A stretch of DNA of 64,000 nt from Prunus persica (Eukaryota > Streptophyta > Magnoliopsida > Rosales > Rosaceae). Of this stretch, positions 1 to 11,551 are shown in pieces. The first letter of the stretch is position 1; the number at the start of each line of letters is the position of its first letter. The stretch lies in NCBI RefSeq assembly GCF_000346465.2, contig NC_034010.1, positions 23,408,570 through 23,472,569 of the forward strand, in the 5' to 3' direction. The notes beneath the pieces are model-generated. The model did no database searches. It saw only the letters and a program-made list of their open reading frames with translations, and was not told the DNA's origin. The translations under genes were made by a program, and so were the position numbers.

Positions 1-2300
1 CAATTTGGAGAAACTTCAAAAGTTGAAGGAACTAAATGCCAATTCCTATCTAATCTCATTATGAATAATGTTACTTTTACCATATTTTCATACCACCTTA
101 TGTGGCAGATGAGGTGGACAGCCACATCAATTAAAATTAATTTAACATTTTTTTTTCTTTTATGATTTATTGACACTTTTTAATTAATGTGGCTGTGCAC
201 TTCATCTAGAAAGAGTAGCATTACTCATTTATTATATATTTCACTTTCTTGCTATCGTCAGCTAATGGTTGAACTATAAATTAGTTAGGGGAACTTTTAG
301 AGGTCTCTGTGCTAATGATTTTGAAGCTAATCCTCTGAATTTCTTAACTCTAATCATTATATTTGGCTGATTAATGACAGAGCAACCACTTCATACTTTA
401 GTTACTAACCGGCATTTATTTTTATTAGGGTTTTGATATTCCCATATCTTTTTCCTTCCTTTTCAAATTTTGCTATTGCGGTTGTCGTTGGAGAAAGTAA
501 TATGTTGAATATCAACATACATCAATAGTATATTAAACAACTTTCTGTGTCGGTAGTGCACATATATAATCATAAGACGGAAAGCATGGGGGTAAATAAT
601 TAAAGACAACTAATTAACTATTAATTAAGTACAAAATTGGGATTTATTATCCAAGACGTGTTTTACAAATTAGCAGATTAATTCTACTCTTGTATAAGAA
701 ATTTAATCAGTTCATCTTTAAATTTATGTGCTAACTATATCCAGGTTGAGTTTAATTTATCGCTCATGTATATGAATAACTGTTAATTATTGATGTGCAT
801 AAGACTTTTTCTTAAACTTACATATATTAACGAGTTAGTCTCACTCACATCAACAGTTAACTTACACGTACAAACGAGTTAGTCTCACTCACATCAACAG
901 TTAGACAATCACGTACCCTTCGTGTATAGTGACAATCGGAGCTTAGAAAAGTTTGAGAGTTCCAAATCCCCACTCCAAATGGACTAGAAGACAAAAATAG
1001 TGGCATTTCGCTAAATTTCACGTAAGTCTTATGCAGAAATAATGAGCCCACCAGCCTTGACAAAGACCTCCAACTCTCTGAAAATAAAAAATATCGTTAG
1101 TCTGGTAAATATGTGACAACATAAACCAAGAGTGACAGCAAGAGACGTTTTCATGAACATTATTTAATTCTTGTAGATACATGTTGTGATCAGTTTACGT
1201 CGTAGTTTTCTAGTTCATGGTTACATACATATGACATCATCTGTAAACAAAATCCTGGAAGTTTGCTTGAGAAGCAAACGCAGGTGGCCATGCATGTTAT
1301 TTGTTGTTGGCATGGTCATAGTAGAGGTGAAATGTCAACATTCGAGTCACAGAAGATTAGATTAGATACCAGCAGCACGAAGATAAAATCTCACCTAGCT
1401 AGATTGTCATACGGTTTTGTCATTATTATAACATTCTTTTGTAGAAAATAATCATTTTTCTCATGAAAATTTCCCATTCTTCTTTGAAAATAAAGCAGAA
1501 AAATTACCCACTTTGCATTAAAGTATTAATTTCTTTTATTCTCATTTTGAATTCAAGACCACCCAACAATCATTTGACGGCAAATTACGGGTCATACTAA
1601 ATAAACCTTCATGCTTATATATCATCTTAATGTTATTTCTTGTTGGATTATATGAAATTGTATTGCGAGGTGACTCAAAAACGTAGTTTTTTTTGTATTA
1701 AATTTAATTGGAATTAGAGTTTCAAACTCAAAATCAATTGAAAACGAAGAAACAAGCTTTCATTTCTCAACAGAGGACACAAACTCTTAACACGCAGCAT
1801 CAATCAAATCAAATACGTGACACAATATGATCCCACCTCTGTGAGATATATCATGGACAACTTGTGGAACCAATGTTGTAACCCAAAACAAAAATATACA
1901 TTAAGAAAAGACATACTTTTATATATGTGTGTTGCATGTCAATGAATAAATAAAACTTGTGAATTGTCGTGATATACGGCGGACACTAGCTGGTACATAC
2001 TTATTTAACTTGTATACAGGACAGCACGTGTTCCATAATCCATATCATTAACAAATTATATAGTGGTTCCATCTAATTCTAATACAGACTAGTATACCAC
2101 GTATAACGTGAAACGAAAGCTGCTTATTTCTCACACTTTAGCTAAATGGTAAGGAACTCAATAAATTTCTCCTTCTGCAATAAAAAGCCATTATAAGTTA
2201 TATGCTCGCAATGATTGTTTGATTAATTCTGTGACATCATCTCAGTAGATAAATACAAATCAAACATATATAATTTGAAGTGAGAAGGAAGTTAGTGGCC
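1..2300. other. AT-rich intergenic region, no gene seen
   Basis: No reading frame here has a recognisable domain, and I saw no tRNA. The only clear structure is the direct repeat at 829-903, listed separately. Sequence is AT-rich with short runs of A and T typical of plant intergenic DNA. Confidence 0.6.
829..903. repeat. 31-bp direct repeat, two copies
   Basis: A 31-bp unit starting AACGAGTTAGTCTCACTCAC occurs at 829-859 and again at 873-903. The copies are identical and 44 bp apart start to start, with a short unique spacer. This looks like a local duplication; I know of no function. Confidence 0.85.
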
Positions 2301-2306
2301 AAAGTT

Positions 2307-2990
2307 AAGGCCTCTCGTTTGATAACTATTTTAATTTTAATTTTAATTTTAATTTTTTGTGTTAAAGTATAGAAGGAAAAGAGGGAGAATTGATGGGATT
2401 AAAAGGAGAGGATGGGAGGGAGGATTAAGAAAAGTGAAACCAAAAACTAAAAAACTAAAATCTCTTTGAAATTTTTTTCACGTTCAAGTTTTTATTTTCA
2501 CTTCTGTTACTCCACCCTCCCATTCTCCCCTCTCATCCCCCCTCTCAATCTCATCACACCCATTCTTACTCTCATTTCCTCTGTACTCTAGTACAAAAAA
2601 TGAAAACTAAAAACTAAGGGCTCATTTAATAATCATTTGAATTTCAGTTTTTAGTTCTAGTTTTCATTTTTTGTGCTAGAGTATAGAGAAAAATGAGAGT
2701 GAGAATGGGAGTGAGGATGATATTGAGAGAGATGATGAGAGAGAGGAGTAACAAAAATGAAAATAAAATCTTGAAAGTGAAAACAATTTGAAATAGATTT
2801 CAGTTTTTAGTTTTTATTTTCCTTTTGTTACTCCTCCCTCCCATCATCTCCTCTCATTTTCTATTTCCACTCTCATTCTCACTTCCATTCTCCCTTTTCT
2901 TCCTTTATATACTAGAACAAAAAATAAAAAACTAAAATTAAAAAAATTATCAAACAGGCCTTAAAATTGAAATGATTATTAAACAGGCCA
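2307..2990. mobile_element. Two interleaved fold-back MITEs of one family
   Basis: Four related termini are present. L1 at 2307 (AAGGCC..GTTTGATAA) pairs with R1 ending at 2962 (TTATCAAACAGGCCTT). L2 at 2618 (GGGCTCATTTAATAATCATT) pairs with R2 ending at 2989 (AATGATTATTAAACAGGCC). Within each half the purine-rich arm (GAGGGAGAAT type) is followed by its pyrimidine-rich complement (CTCCCTCCCAT type), so each unit can fold back on itself. No coding capacity is visible. The family resembles non-autonomous TIR elements with a GGCCTGTTTGATAA end; the superfamily is not settled because I found no clean target duplication. Confidence 0.75.
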
Positions 2991-5050
2991 TAATTTATGA
3001 ACTATATATATTCTTCACCAGTGAAATCTGATTATAACTTGTCTGTCACTAACAAAAATGACAGCTGGTGAGGATAGATCCAATCGTGATTTGCATGTTG
3101 GTGTATGAATTTTCTGATGGTTTTTTTTTTAATTGTTGATGTATACATTCTCTGCTTAGTCAATGTACCAAAACAAATATGGCAACCATGCCAACCAAAA
3201 TACATCACTCACTGCATATACCGTTCAAATAGGATCGGCCCACAAAAACAAATAAGAAAATCATAATTATTGTAGCCACTTTTTTGTGTAGACAAGACAT
3301 AAGAATTCCGACAAAGTTTGAGAAAAAGACATAATTAGAAAGTTGAAGAAGAATATTAGATCAAAAGACCACCTGAAAACAACCACACAACTTTCTATTT
3401 AATACAAGATTTTGTGAGGGAGGAATCCTCTTTTAATTCGAGAAATTCCAATGCCATGCAGCTTCCTGCAACATTGGACGACTCTGTTAAATGTTCATTA
3501 TCGCTACAAGTTAAGGATCCTAACCTAATCTTGGTCGTATATTACTTGCTTTGCGTGCATGACGTATGATTAATCCTTATTTTATACAGTTATGAATTAG
3601 AAAACAGTAGCTATATGCCATGATAATTAAGAGAAAAAACTTATTATTAATATTGTAGGGCATGCGAAAATTCTTCATGTAATCTAACAGAATTTTAAGT
3701 ACGAATCAAGTCACCGATCGATTTGTGAGAGAATCATTCTATACCAAAGTTGTATTGTGGTAGAGAAGATGTCATTTGTCCAAATCATGATATAATAGAG
3801 TTTGAAAGAGTGAGATGCCTTTGGGGTAAGATTTTCTTTCCTCAAGTTGCTAGAAATTAAACCCATGATAGAAACTCACAAACCGAAGATGTGATCTATT
3901 TTAATAAGACTCCTAATTTTCTATTTTCTTTTTATTATTATCTGTTTTGGGGGGAGGAGATGAGAAAATAAATAATCGTTTTCTAATTGCATGCATGTAT
4001 TACACGTTCATCCAGTAAATTATTTAATTGCATGCATGTACGATTGTATTTTTGTCTTGTTCTTATAAAATTTATACGTCAAAGTATTGATCGTTGAGGA
4101 TGTGAAAGATGTTTTCATATGTCTTGCCATTGTTTGTATATAATTCAGATTATTGAGACTGATTAACTCAAATACATACCTAATCATTTGTTAATTAACA
4201 AGTACACATTCTAGCTATTTTTGTGAGGGAGGGATATATAGACTGACAGGTTAAAAGGCAATGTAGCTTTTTTTGTTTGCATTAAAAAACATGGTGACAC
4301 GACAACTTTTTTTGGTTTATTAGTGCAGTTGTGTATTGATATATAAGACCTTATTAATGAACATATTTTTATTTTTTTTGGTTTAGCACACGATTAGAGA
4401 TAACGACGACTGAAAATACCTAATATATGCTGTAGCTTTGCTCAAGGTCTAACAGTATGTAATAGTTTATTCGTGCAGAAAACGAACGTGGTCTGACAAG
4501 AAAATTAAAATTCTTTAATTAGTTTTCTTTAAATCATCCCTAAAGTTCTTTAATTTAACAAATGTTAATGTGGGGAGTTTGTTAATTAAAAATATTGATA
4601 CATCATTATTCATTGACGGATTCAATAATTTTCTTGAATAGGAGGGGTAAGGAAATAATACTATCAAGTCATTAATAGTGAGGAATCAATAATTGACTCT
4701 TAAATGTTTAAAAAAACACGTCAAACATAATCATGCACAAATTAGATGAAATACACCTTCTACATATTGCAAGGCACAAAGAAGAAAGGAAAAAGTGAGT
4801 CTAGAGAACAAGAAGAAAAACTGAGTAGAGGACTAGAGCAGATTGTCCTCCTTTTCCTGTCTTGATCTTCTTCGAGGTATTTATCAAACAGTATGCTTCC
4901 ATTCAAAACAAAATTTCATGAAAACTTGCCATTATAAGTGAAGAACATAATTGAGTGGAGACAAATGCCTTCATTGGACCCTTAATGGATCCTCCATTGA
5001 TTCCGCAACTAAGGACACAATCTATGTCTTGAATTACTTTTAGATACATT
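2991..5050. other. AT-rich intergenic region, no gene seen
   Basis: No supported gene. The TTGCATGCATGT word occurs twice (near 3988 and 4028). Reading frames are short and interrupted on both strands. Confidence 0.55.
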
Positions 5051-5057
5051 GATGACA

Positions 5058-5520
5058 TGTTTACTAATCCGTAATCGGATTAAGAGGAATTGAATTGAGG
5101 AGAATTAGCCATATGAATTGAGGAGAGTTAGATTCTGAATTTCAATTAAAGTTGTTTACTAAACCATATAGATTGAGGAGAGTTAGATTAACGATACCTA
5201 TTGAAGTTGTTTACTAAACCTATATGGAATTGGGATATGAGTTATCCTAATTACTAAAATGTCCTCGTTGTTGGGTTAAAGTAGATGGCAAATTTTAAAA
5301 TTTTAAAATTGTGTGAAGATATAATGGATAGAAAAGATGAATTTCTAATGAGTTAGTTCACCATGAATTAGAATACCACCTCCCACCAAGAATTAAATTC
5401 CTCCAAAATCAAGTTTTCAATTCCTAATTTTGTGTAGGCCCCACGTACTTTTTATTTTCTTGATGTGAAGTAAACACATAAATCTTCCATAATTGAAATT
5501 CAATTTCTAATTAGTAAACA
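5058..5520. mobile_element. MITE-like element with 11-bp terminal inverted repeats
   Basis: The left end TGTTTACTAAT (5058-5068) is matched perfectly by ATTAGTAAACA (5510-5520) in inverted orientation, and AATTGAATT/AATTCAATT words follow just inside both ends. Inside is a degenerate direct repeat of about 65 bp: two copies of TTGAGGAGAGTTAGATT, each followed by AAGTTGTTTACTAAACC, between 5117 and 5220. No target duplication could be fixed, so the superfamily is unknown. The right end lies directly beside a TATA-like box. Confidence 0.55.
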
Positions 5521-5521
5521 C

Positions 5522-5530
5522 ACTATAAAT
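5522..5530 (+). promoter_or_regulatory. TATA-like box beside a MITE end
   Basis: ACTATAAATA lies about 90 bp upstream of the ATG at 5617. A CT-rich stretch follows, then a leader of the A/C-rich kind common in plant mRNAs. The match to a plant TATA box is good, but expression is inferred. Confidence 0.4.
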
Positions 5531-5616
5531 ATAATCTCCCTCTTGCTGCCCAAAAACAACTAATTACTTAACCAGGAGAACATTAACACTTCAAATCATC
5601 CTCACACAATAAAAAC

Positions 5617-5910
5617 ATGACAAACAAAAGGAGTTTCAATCCCAGAAACAAAAACCTCGGCACATCATCGTCGTCAAATCGGTATATTCACTTCTGTCTT
5701 GTTTGCGGATATTGGATATATCATATATGGGCTTTAGATCAAGTGAGTGAGATCGTGGGATTAGAGAAATACATGTTGTTGCACCAAAACCCAAAGACCC
5801 CAATATTAATATCCATTTTGATAAATATATTGAGATGGTGCGATTCAGGTGATCAATTAGAAATATTACTGCCATCAACAACAAAATTAATAGTTTTAAT
5901 TAGTAGTTGA
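5617..5910 (+). CDS. Possible small orphan protein, 97 aa
   Basis: I do not recognise this protein. It starts MTNKRSFNPRNKN, has a serine run, and then a hydrophobic, aromatic-rich middle (CLVCGYWIYHIWAL). It is called only because it sits about 90 bp below a good TATA-like box with a plausible leader. A GT dinucleotide after the serine run (AATCGGTATATTC, near 5680) could be a splice donor, so the true gene may be a short first exon. An equally long frame lies on the opposite strand, which weakens the call. It may be a chance ORF. Confidence 0.25.
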   Translation: MTNKRSFNPRNKNLGTSSSSNRYIHFCLVCGYWIYHIWALDQVSEIVGLEKYMLLHQNPKTPILISILINILRWCDSGDQLEILLPSTTKLIVLISS

Positions 5911-6714
5911 CAGTGCTTGAACACCTAAGTATATAATTAACAAGTTAATTACTTGTAGATTAGAAATTAATGACTTCTTTTGATAATAAACCCCATATAA
6001 ATATTTTTCTTTTGCGAAAAAATTGGACTGAAACCTGAGAATCCAAAATGGGAAACAGTACTTATTCTTAGCTAGTTCAGAATGATTGGGTGAGCAGAGC
6101 AACAATATTAATATTATTCCAGCTAATTAGATCCTAAAATATTTATATTAATTATGATTTAGCAACGTGTCAGATTTGATTTATATTTTACTAATGTTTA
6201 AGTATTTTATGGTTTTTTTGATCTTGCTCTTGTATTTTAGTTTTTGGTTCCCTCTGGTTGTTGGGGGTGCAATTTGAAAGGCTGCTTAACGTACGACTAG
6301 CTAATGCGATATGATTTATTTATACCCGAATCCAGGAATACAGGGCCTTAGCTAGATTTTTCGTTTCTAAATTATAGAGTCCCTTGAGATTTATATAAAA
6401 TAAGGTTTGAACTAGAATGCATACAAAATTCAACTTTTCAACTCAATTATATATAATATTGTTCCACATATCCTTAATCAAGATGACATTTTATAAATCA
6501 TTGGGGTTAATCACCAATCAGAAAATTAATGAGGGGGAAATTGGAAGAAAATTAACCGCATGTGTTAATGGTTAATTGCATTAGTAAAGATAGGTACATT
6601 ACTGTTCATACACTTTATTTTATTTCTCATTCACTTTCCTCCTCGGATAAGAAATCTGTGTATCCCTCCCACGTGGTTAACTTGGTTTCCGAGCCAGAAA
6701 CACATGCTGGCTCC
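5911..6714. other. Intergenic, nothing recognised
   Basis: AT-rich sequence between the small ORF and the F-box relic. No domain, tRNA or clear repeat seen. Confidence 0.5.
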
Positions 6715-7582
6715 GTCTATGTTCTCAAGTGAACAAAATCTCTCCCATTTGTTTCTTTAGCCTTAGTCAGATTGTCATTAGTTTCTTGAGACATGAGGCA
6801 TTCAGTAACACCTTCTTGTTCTTCTTGCAGTTCAACCAAATCTCCATAATTAACCGCCGGTTACATAGCAGGGAGGAACTACGGGTAACTCCCGCCATGA
6901 GCTTGTCCCCAATACAAGCACTTCGGTCGTCAGTTGGCTTAGTTGGCCCTTTTTGTACTTATGATGGTACCAAATACAAACAATCTTGTAGGTTTTTGTT
7001 TTATTATCAAATCCCATGCTGTAAGAATCTTGTCGGCAGATAGTGTTGGTTGAAACTTGAAGTACGTCACTCGTTGTTGGGAGCATTAGAATTTCTCCCT
7101 TGAAAGGATCCAACAACAAGCATGTGTTTCCATTCTTATACTCAACGCCATGGCGAGTAAAGCCTAACAAGTTGCAGAAAATAAAATTGTGCACATACAA
7201 ACACTATCTGGTCCAAAATTCGAAAATAATTGCATGTTTACTCTTTGTCAATAACTCATTGCCATCATATTTTATTGGGTGCATCCTATAGTGGGGTGAG
7301 TCAGTACGAAGAACCAGTCGAGGAACTTCAACGGTGGTACAACTAGTAAGAAAACGACGCCGCATGTGTTGTATAGCAAAAAAAAGGGTCGTCAACCGTC
7401 TTTAACAAGGCCTTAGATACACATTTTATGCAACAAATCGAATTTACGGATAGTCTCGAAAAGATGTCAATAAGAATTTCCGTGGGTAGGACGTCTGTCA
7501 TCAAGTTCAACTTTGGCTTCTTCTGCTTCTTGTTGTCGTTGTTGTAGCAGTTGTGCCTCATTCTCTTCATTCTCTTCAACAA
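6715..7582 (-). pseudogene. Broken F-box protein gene (F-box plus F-box-associated region)
   Basis: F-box proteins are the substrate-choosing subunits of SCF ubiquitin ligases. The start at 7582 gives a basic leader and then an F-box (LPTEILIDIFSRLSVNSICC, about residues 31-68). Right after DPFF the frame is lost in a run of eight A on the plus strand (7378-7385): reading on in the next frame gives FAIQHMRRRFLTS, as expected. That frame meets an amber stop at 7204-7206 (FEFWTR*) and continues as an F-box-associated region (HNFIFCNLLGFTR, LLLDPFKGEILMLP, SYSMGFDNKTKTYKIV, SWRELP) to an ochre stop at 6850. A further open stretch in another frame reaches about 6715. The family is usually about 350-420 aa, so this copy is both interrupted and short. 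A miscalled base in the homopolymer could explain the first lesion but not the stops. Confidence 0.8.
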
Positions 7583-7967
7583 AGTATGTGAAATGTTGGA
7601 GTTTAATCAATTGTAGGGACTGGATGATGTTGAGCTTTTTGTCTTCAATTGCTTATACGGCCCTCCTATTTATATAGGAGTACAAGTGGTCAAATAGATA
7701 TCTCACAGGATTTTAATTCAAGTTCCTAAACCCTATGCAGTTATGAATTAAAATTAGGGAGCTTCACTAATATACCCAAAATAGGGTCTGAAATTATAAA
7801 AAAGCTCTACATGAAATGCACTTTAGAAACACACCCAAAATTCATTTACTACATAAAAAATAAGTGTTAAAGTTTCTATAAATTACATAACTGCCACTGA
7901 TAAACTTAAAACAAGCCCAACTCAAAAAACTCATAAAAATACTCAAAATAAGCCCAGGAAGCCCGAA

Positions 7968-8342
7968 GTACATTGTTAATACCATATTATAGAAGTATAT
8001 TGTTAATATTATGTCATAGAAGTACATTGTTAATACCATTTCATTAAAAAAAAAAAAACCCCCCCAAAAAAGCCCAGCAAGACATCCGATATCCTTTACA
8101 GAAACTACATCTAATTGTTCACAATTTCACTAGAAACAATCACAAGGCATAAAGAAATATCTCTACAAGAAGAAAAAAAAACATTGTTAATATTATGTCA
8201 TAGAACTATCTTCTTATTAAAAATCACATTATGCATATCATAAACTTCAAGTGTACAGTTATATATAGAGCATCCTTTGTTACTGAAAATCTGTTAATAC
8301 TATATCATAGAAGTACACTATTAATACTATGTCATAGAAGTC
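7968..8342. repeat. Dispersed short repeat: TACATTGTTAATACTATGTC units
   Basis: The motif TTGTTAATA(CT/TT)AT(A/G)TCATAGAAGTA recurs near 7970, 7998, 8022, 8187, 8290 and 8318, some copies adjacent and others separated. It lies inside the 2.1-kb TIR element and looks like subterminal repeat structure of the kind found in such transposons. Confidence 0.6.
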
Positions 8343-9337
8343 AACTCAGTTGCAAGGTATGAACTATATAACAACTGTTCATACCACTTACTGGAAGTTA
8401 ACTACTACATCATTTCATTTGCATAATAGGTACGATAAAAAATCCAAACAGTACTAAACATCAAAACCAAGTCAACACTAAACAATGTTTTCCGCATAAT
8501 GTAAATGATTACTGGCATTGGTGTGTATCAGTCCCAATTGATCAATAATGACAACGATTACCAAAGTATTAATGTCATGGTCCACCTCATCAGCAGTAGC
8601 CTGAGATCCTCATGCGACAATCTGGTAAGGGTTACCCCAAGTTTTTTCTTCTCTTCAGTCTACATATTTCTGCAACAATGTTCTCAAGATAAGATATGGT
8701 TGTTGGAGAAGCATTCATATGCAACTCTGTTCTTGCACAAAAACACACAGAGTCGCTCTTTCTATCCACATGCACTCACACATGGCCATAGCATGCATAC
8801 ACACATCAATAATATAGATTTTACAAATAAAATTTTATTTCATTACATCAACATGTAGATGTCAAACATATTAAACTAAGATACAATGTTACTGAACAAC
8901 CTGCACTTTTGAACAACTATTTCTCGAAGTTCTTCCAAATGCATATCAACCTCATAAAGCTGAAAACAAGAGATCATAACGGAGTCCATTATAAGTATAG
9001 CCGTTGAAATAAACTATATCTACAAAGGCTTCCATTTAGTGTTAATCATATGCATATAAAAAGGTTTGAAGTCATAAATCAGCAACAACAACAAAAGTTA
9101 AACAAGATGCTTTTGTTTATCTCTATATACCAAACAAACAACATTACTGAATCCCAAATCATATTACACTATCTGTTCAAGAAAGAGCACATCATGTTAG
9201 AAATACCTCTTCAGTAACTTTAGGAAGAAGCTACAGCCACTTCTCCACAAATAACCTAGATCACTAAGAATCTAAATCCAAGAACAGTAATAAGAAGAGT
9301 TCTTAGCTCTCTCTCTGTTCAAGATTGTTGTGGTTGA

Positions 9338-9637
9338 CGTCACTCGAATTCGACGGTACTGGAGAAGGAATTGGAGGCGTGTCGTCGGCTGACAGAGATT
9401 AAGATGGAGATTATTACGGTGACGTCAGAGGTGAAGAAGGATGTGGTGCTTTAGCTGGAGCGTCCGAATGAGATAAAGGAAGGGAAATCAGAGATGGAAT
9501 TTTGGGCGAAGGTAAATCGGCGGCGGGTTGCGGCAATGGAGTCGGCGAGGGCTATGGTGGAGACGACGAAGATACAATGGAGAATTGGACTAGGAGAAAA
9601 GCTAGAAGCAGAGCTCGATGAACCTCACCATTGTTGA
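9338..9637 (+). pseudogene. Captured coding fragment inside the TIR element
   Basis: One frame runs about 99 codons with a single internal stop, TAG at 9452-9454. It reads like a helical, charged protein piece: VLEKELEACRRLTEIKMEI before the stop, then EMEFWAKVNRRRVAAMESAR and LGEKLEAELDE after it. Its GC content and GAG/AAG-rich codon use differ sharply from the AT-rich element around it. No start codon opens the segment and no known domain is recognised. Transposons carrying host gene pieces are well known (Pack-MULEs); the donor gene here is unknown. It could instead be a chance open stretch. Confidence 0.45.
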
Positions 9638-9855
9638 AGAAGAAGAAAGTTTGAGATGCTCGTTGATGAAGATTGAGTTGATTAATAGACAAAGAAAAAG
9701 GGCAAAACGGTAATCAAACATAAATGTTGAATTTAAGAAATCAACAGCTGTTAATTTTTGGGTTTATTTTGGGTGTGTTTATATACCTTAAATGATATAG
9801 GGTTTCTTTATAGAACTATGTCTAGGAATGGGTATTTAACTAATTTTCTATTACA

Positions 9856-10470
9856 ATTAATGCATATTTCTAATTACTTATCCTAATTAAGCTATATTTT
9901 GATCGTTCCCCAACTTAATATAGCCATTTGAAATAACAACTGTAGTACATATGATCCTAATTAATTACAATGGGTTTTATCATTCCCATAAGTTATTTAG
10001 TTGGAAAGAAGAAAGGAATCCAAATCCAAGTAGCTTAAAAATCTGGAGCTTCAGAAGTTTTAGTTGTCAAGAAAACACAATCCTTATTCTTATTGAATTA
10101 GAGAACCTAGTTAATACATAACACCGTTAACCTCTCTCTCTTATAGCTTTCCGTATCCTAATTGCGTACGTGTTTTAACATTTAGTGGGTGACTTGTGAA
10201 GAACTTATCAAGGAAGAATTCTAAAGTATGAATTGGACTCATCTTAAACAGTCGGCCCTGAAAATGGTCTTTAGCAGTCATGCCCAAAATTTAAAATTAT
10301 GACAAACCCAAACCTCAAACCTCAATCTATTCCGATTAAGAATTAACTTGATCAATTATTTAGATTCATAATCTGACAACATTTAAGATTCTCTCATAAT
10401 AAAACATAAGAAGCGAGATTATTTCAATAGATTCAAGTTAGTAATGATAGTTATTACAATAATAGTTTTT
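9856..10470. other. Intergenic, nothing recognised
   Basis: AT-rich DNA between the TIR element and the NAC relic. The missing third exon of the NAC gene would be expected here, but I cannot find it. Confidence 0.5.
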
Positions 10471-10502
10471 CATCAAGCAATTAGAAAGACGAAAATGCTT
10501 AC

Positions 10503-11040
10503 AATTTTGTTATCAAAATTGGTTTCCTCAAGCTCAATGAGGAGTCTATATTCGTGCATGAGCCAATCAGATCTTTCTCCATTTGGAGCTCGGCCATTGT
10601 AGAACACGAGTTTTCCTAAACCCAATTCGCCTGCCGTTGCCGTATATGACCTTGTCACGCCTTGTGGCCTTCCAAAACCCAGCAGTGGTTGCCCGATTCG
10701 TTCACGTCCCACTCGCGTACTTCTTGTCCTTGTGGCTAAAGAAGTAGCAGTCGTTTTGAGGCATGCTTCCTATTTTGCATTTTTCTGCTACGTACACAAA
10801 ACTTGGGTTGTTTACCTCTAAATCAAATGAAAATGAACATATATACATGCATTACGTACCTTGAATGTCCCATGGCTCAAACTTATTGATATCAATGTCA
10901 CAAATTATGTCTAGATCGATCTTCTCACATGAGACCCTCTTCCTCAGGTAATATAGCAAGAGCTCCTCTTCGGTTGGTTGAAATCTGAAGCCAGGGGGAA
11001 CTTTGCATTCTCCATTCACACTCACAGATATACTAGTCAT
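10503..11040 (-). pseudogene. NAC transcription factor relic, NST/SND1-like
   Basis: NST/SND-type NAC proteins switch on secondary-wall genes. Exon 1 (11040-10860) starts [20 protein letters not shown] and carries NAC subdomain A ([15 protein letters not shown]) and [19 protein letters not shown]. The donor GTACGT at 10859 and an acceptor ending at 10785 rebuild the expected Q-E-K-C junction. Exon 2 (10784-10503) continues [21 protein letters not shown]. It is then hit by TGA at 10702-10704, where the family has Arg (CGA to TGA, a common CpG decay). A net frameshift near 10608 follows, after which [18 protein letters not shown] returns in another frame. WKATGRD has become WKATRRD. A donor GTAAGC at 10502 ends exon 2, but no third exon or activation region was found. 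The gene is dead and truncated. Confidence 0.85.
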
Positions 11041-11432
11041 TTTGTTCGATATAGAGAGATGGAATTAAAGAACTAGCTACCAATAATAATAAAGTTGGTG
11101 TAGTTGGACATTTACATAATATTGCATGGATTTTGAGCATGCGGTAGGAATATACTGTTTTGTTGAGTCTAGAGGGTCCCCTGGATCAAAATTGTATGCA
11201 ACAAAAGAGTGCCTAGAGGGGTACCACACCACCAATTATTTCTTGCACAAATCACAATATTGACGGGGAAACAGAACCCTGAAAATGACATTGACAAATT
11301 TGTATTACATATGTAAACATCGCGACAAATCCAAGTGCAGCCAAGTTCATGTTTGCATTATAGTAAGAATAGACAAGGTCCAGAAAGAGATGAATATTAC
11401 TTTAGGCTCGAGGCTACCAATATAAAAGAGTA

Positions 11433-11551
11433 CTGCTAGGCTTATGATATTTTTATACTATATTGTATACCACATCTCTAATAGAGATGGAGCCCACCTT
11501 TATTAGAGAGGTGATAAACATTATGGTATAAAAATGTGGTAAGACTAACAT
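11433..11551. mobile_element. Short MITE with about 26-bp imperfect TIRs
   Basis: CTGCTAGGCTTATGATATTT..TTATAC at the left mirrors GTATAAAAATGTGGTAAGAC..TAACAT at the right. The centre carries CTCTAATAGAGATGGAGCCCAC, which resembles the centre of the element at 14119. No coding capacity and no clear target duplication. Confidence 0.55.

Larger units (their letters stand above)
7752..9853. mobile_element. Mutator-like TIR element, about 2.1 kb, non-autonomous, with captured sequence
   Basis: The first 85 or so bases (GGGAGCTTCACTAATATACC ... AAACACACCCAAAA) recur in inverted form at the right end (TTTTGGGTGTGTTTATATAC ... AATGGGTATTTAACTAATTT) with many mismatches. The first 190 bp or so are homologous to the 351-bp element at 23150-23500, whose 9-bp target duplication points to the Mutator superfamily. 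No transposase is visible. Inside are short tandem units (TACATTGTTAATAC..ATGTCATAGAAG) between 7970 and 8340, and a GC-richer island at 9300-9660 holding a coding-like fragment. Exact borders are uncertain by several bases because the flanking duplication has decayed. Confidence 0.65.
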
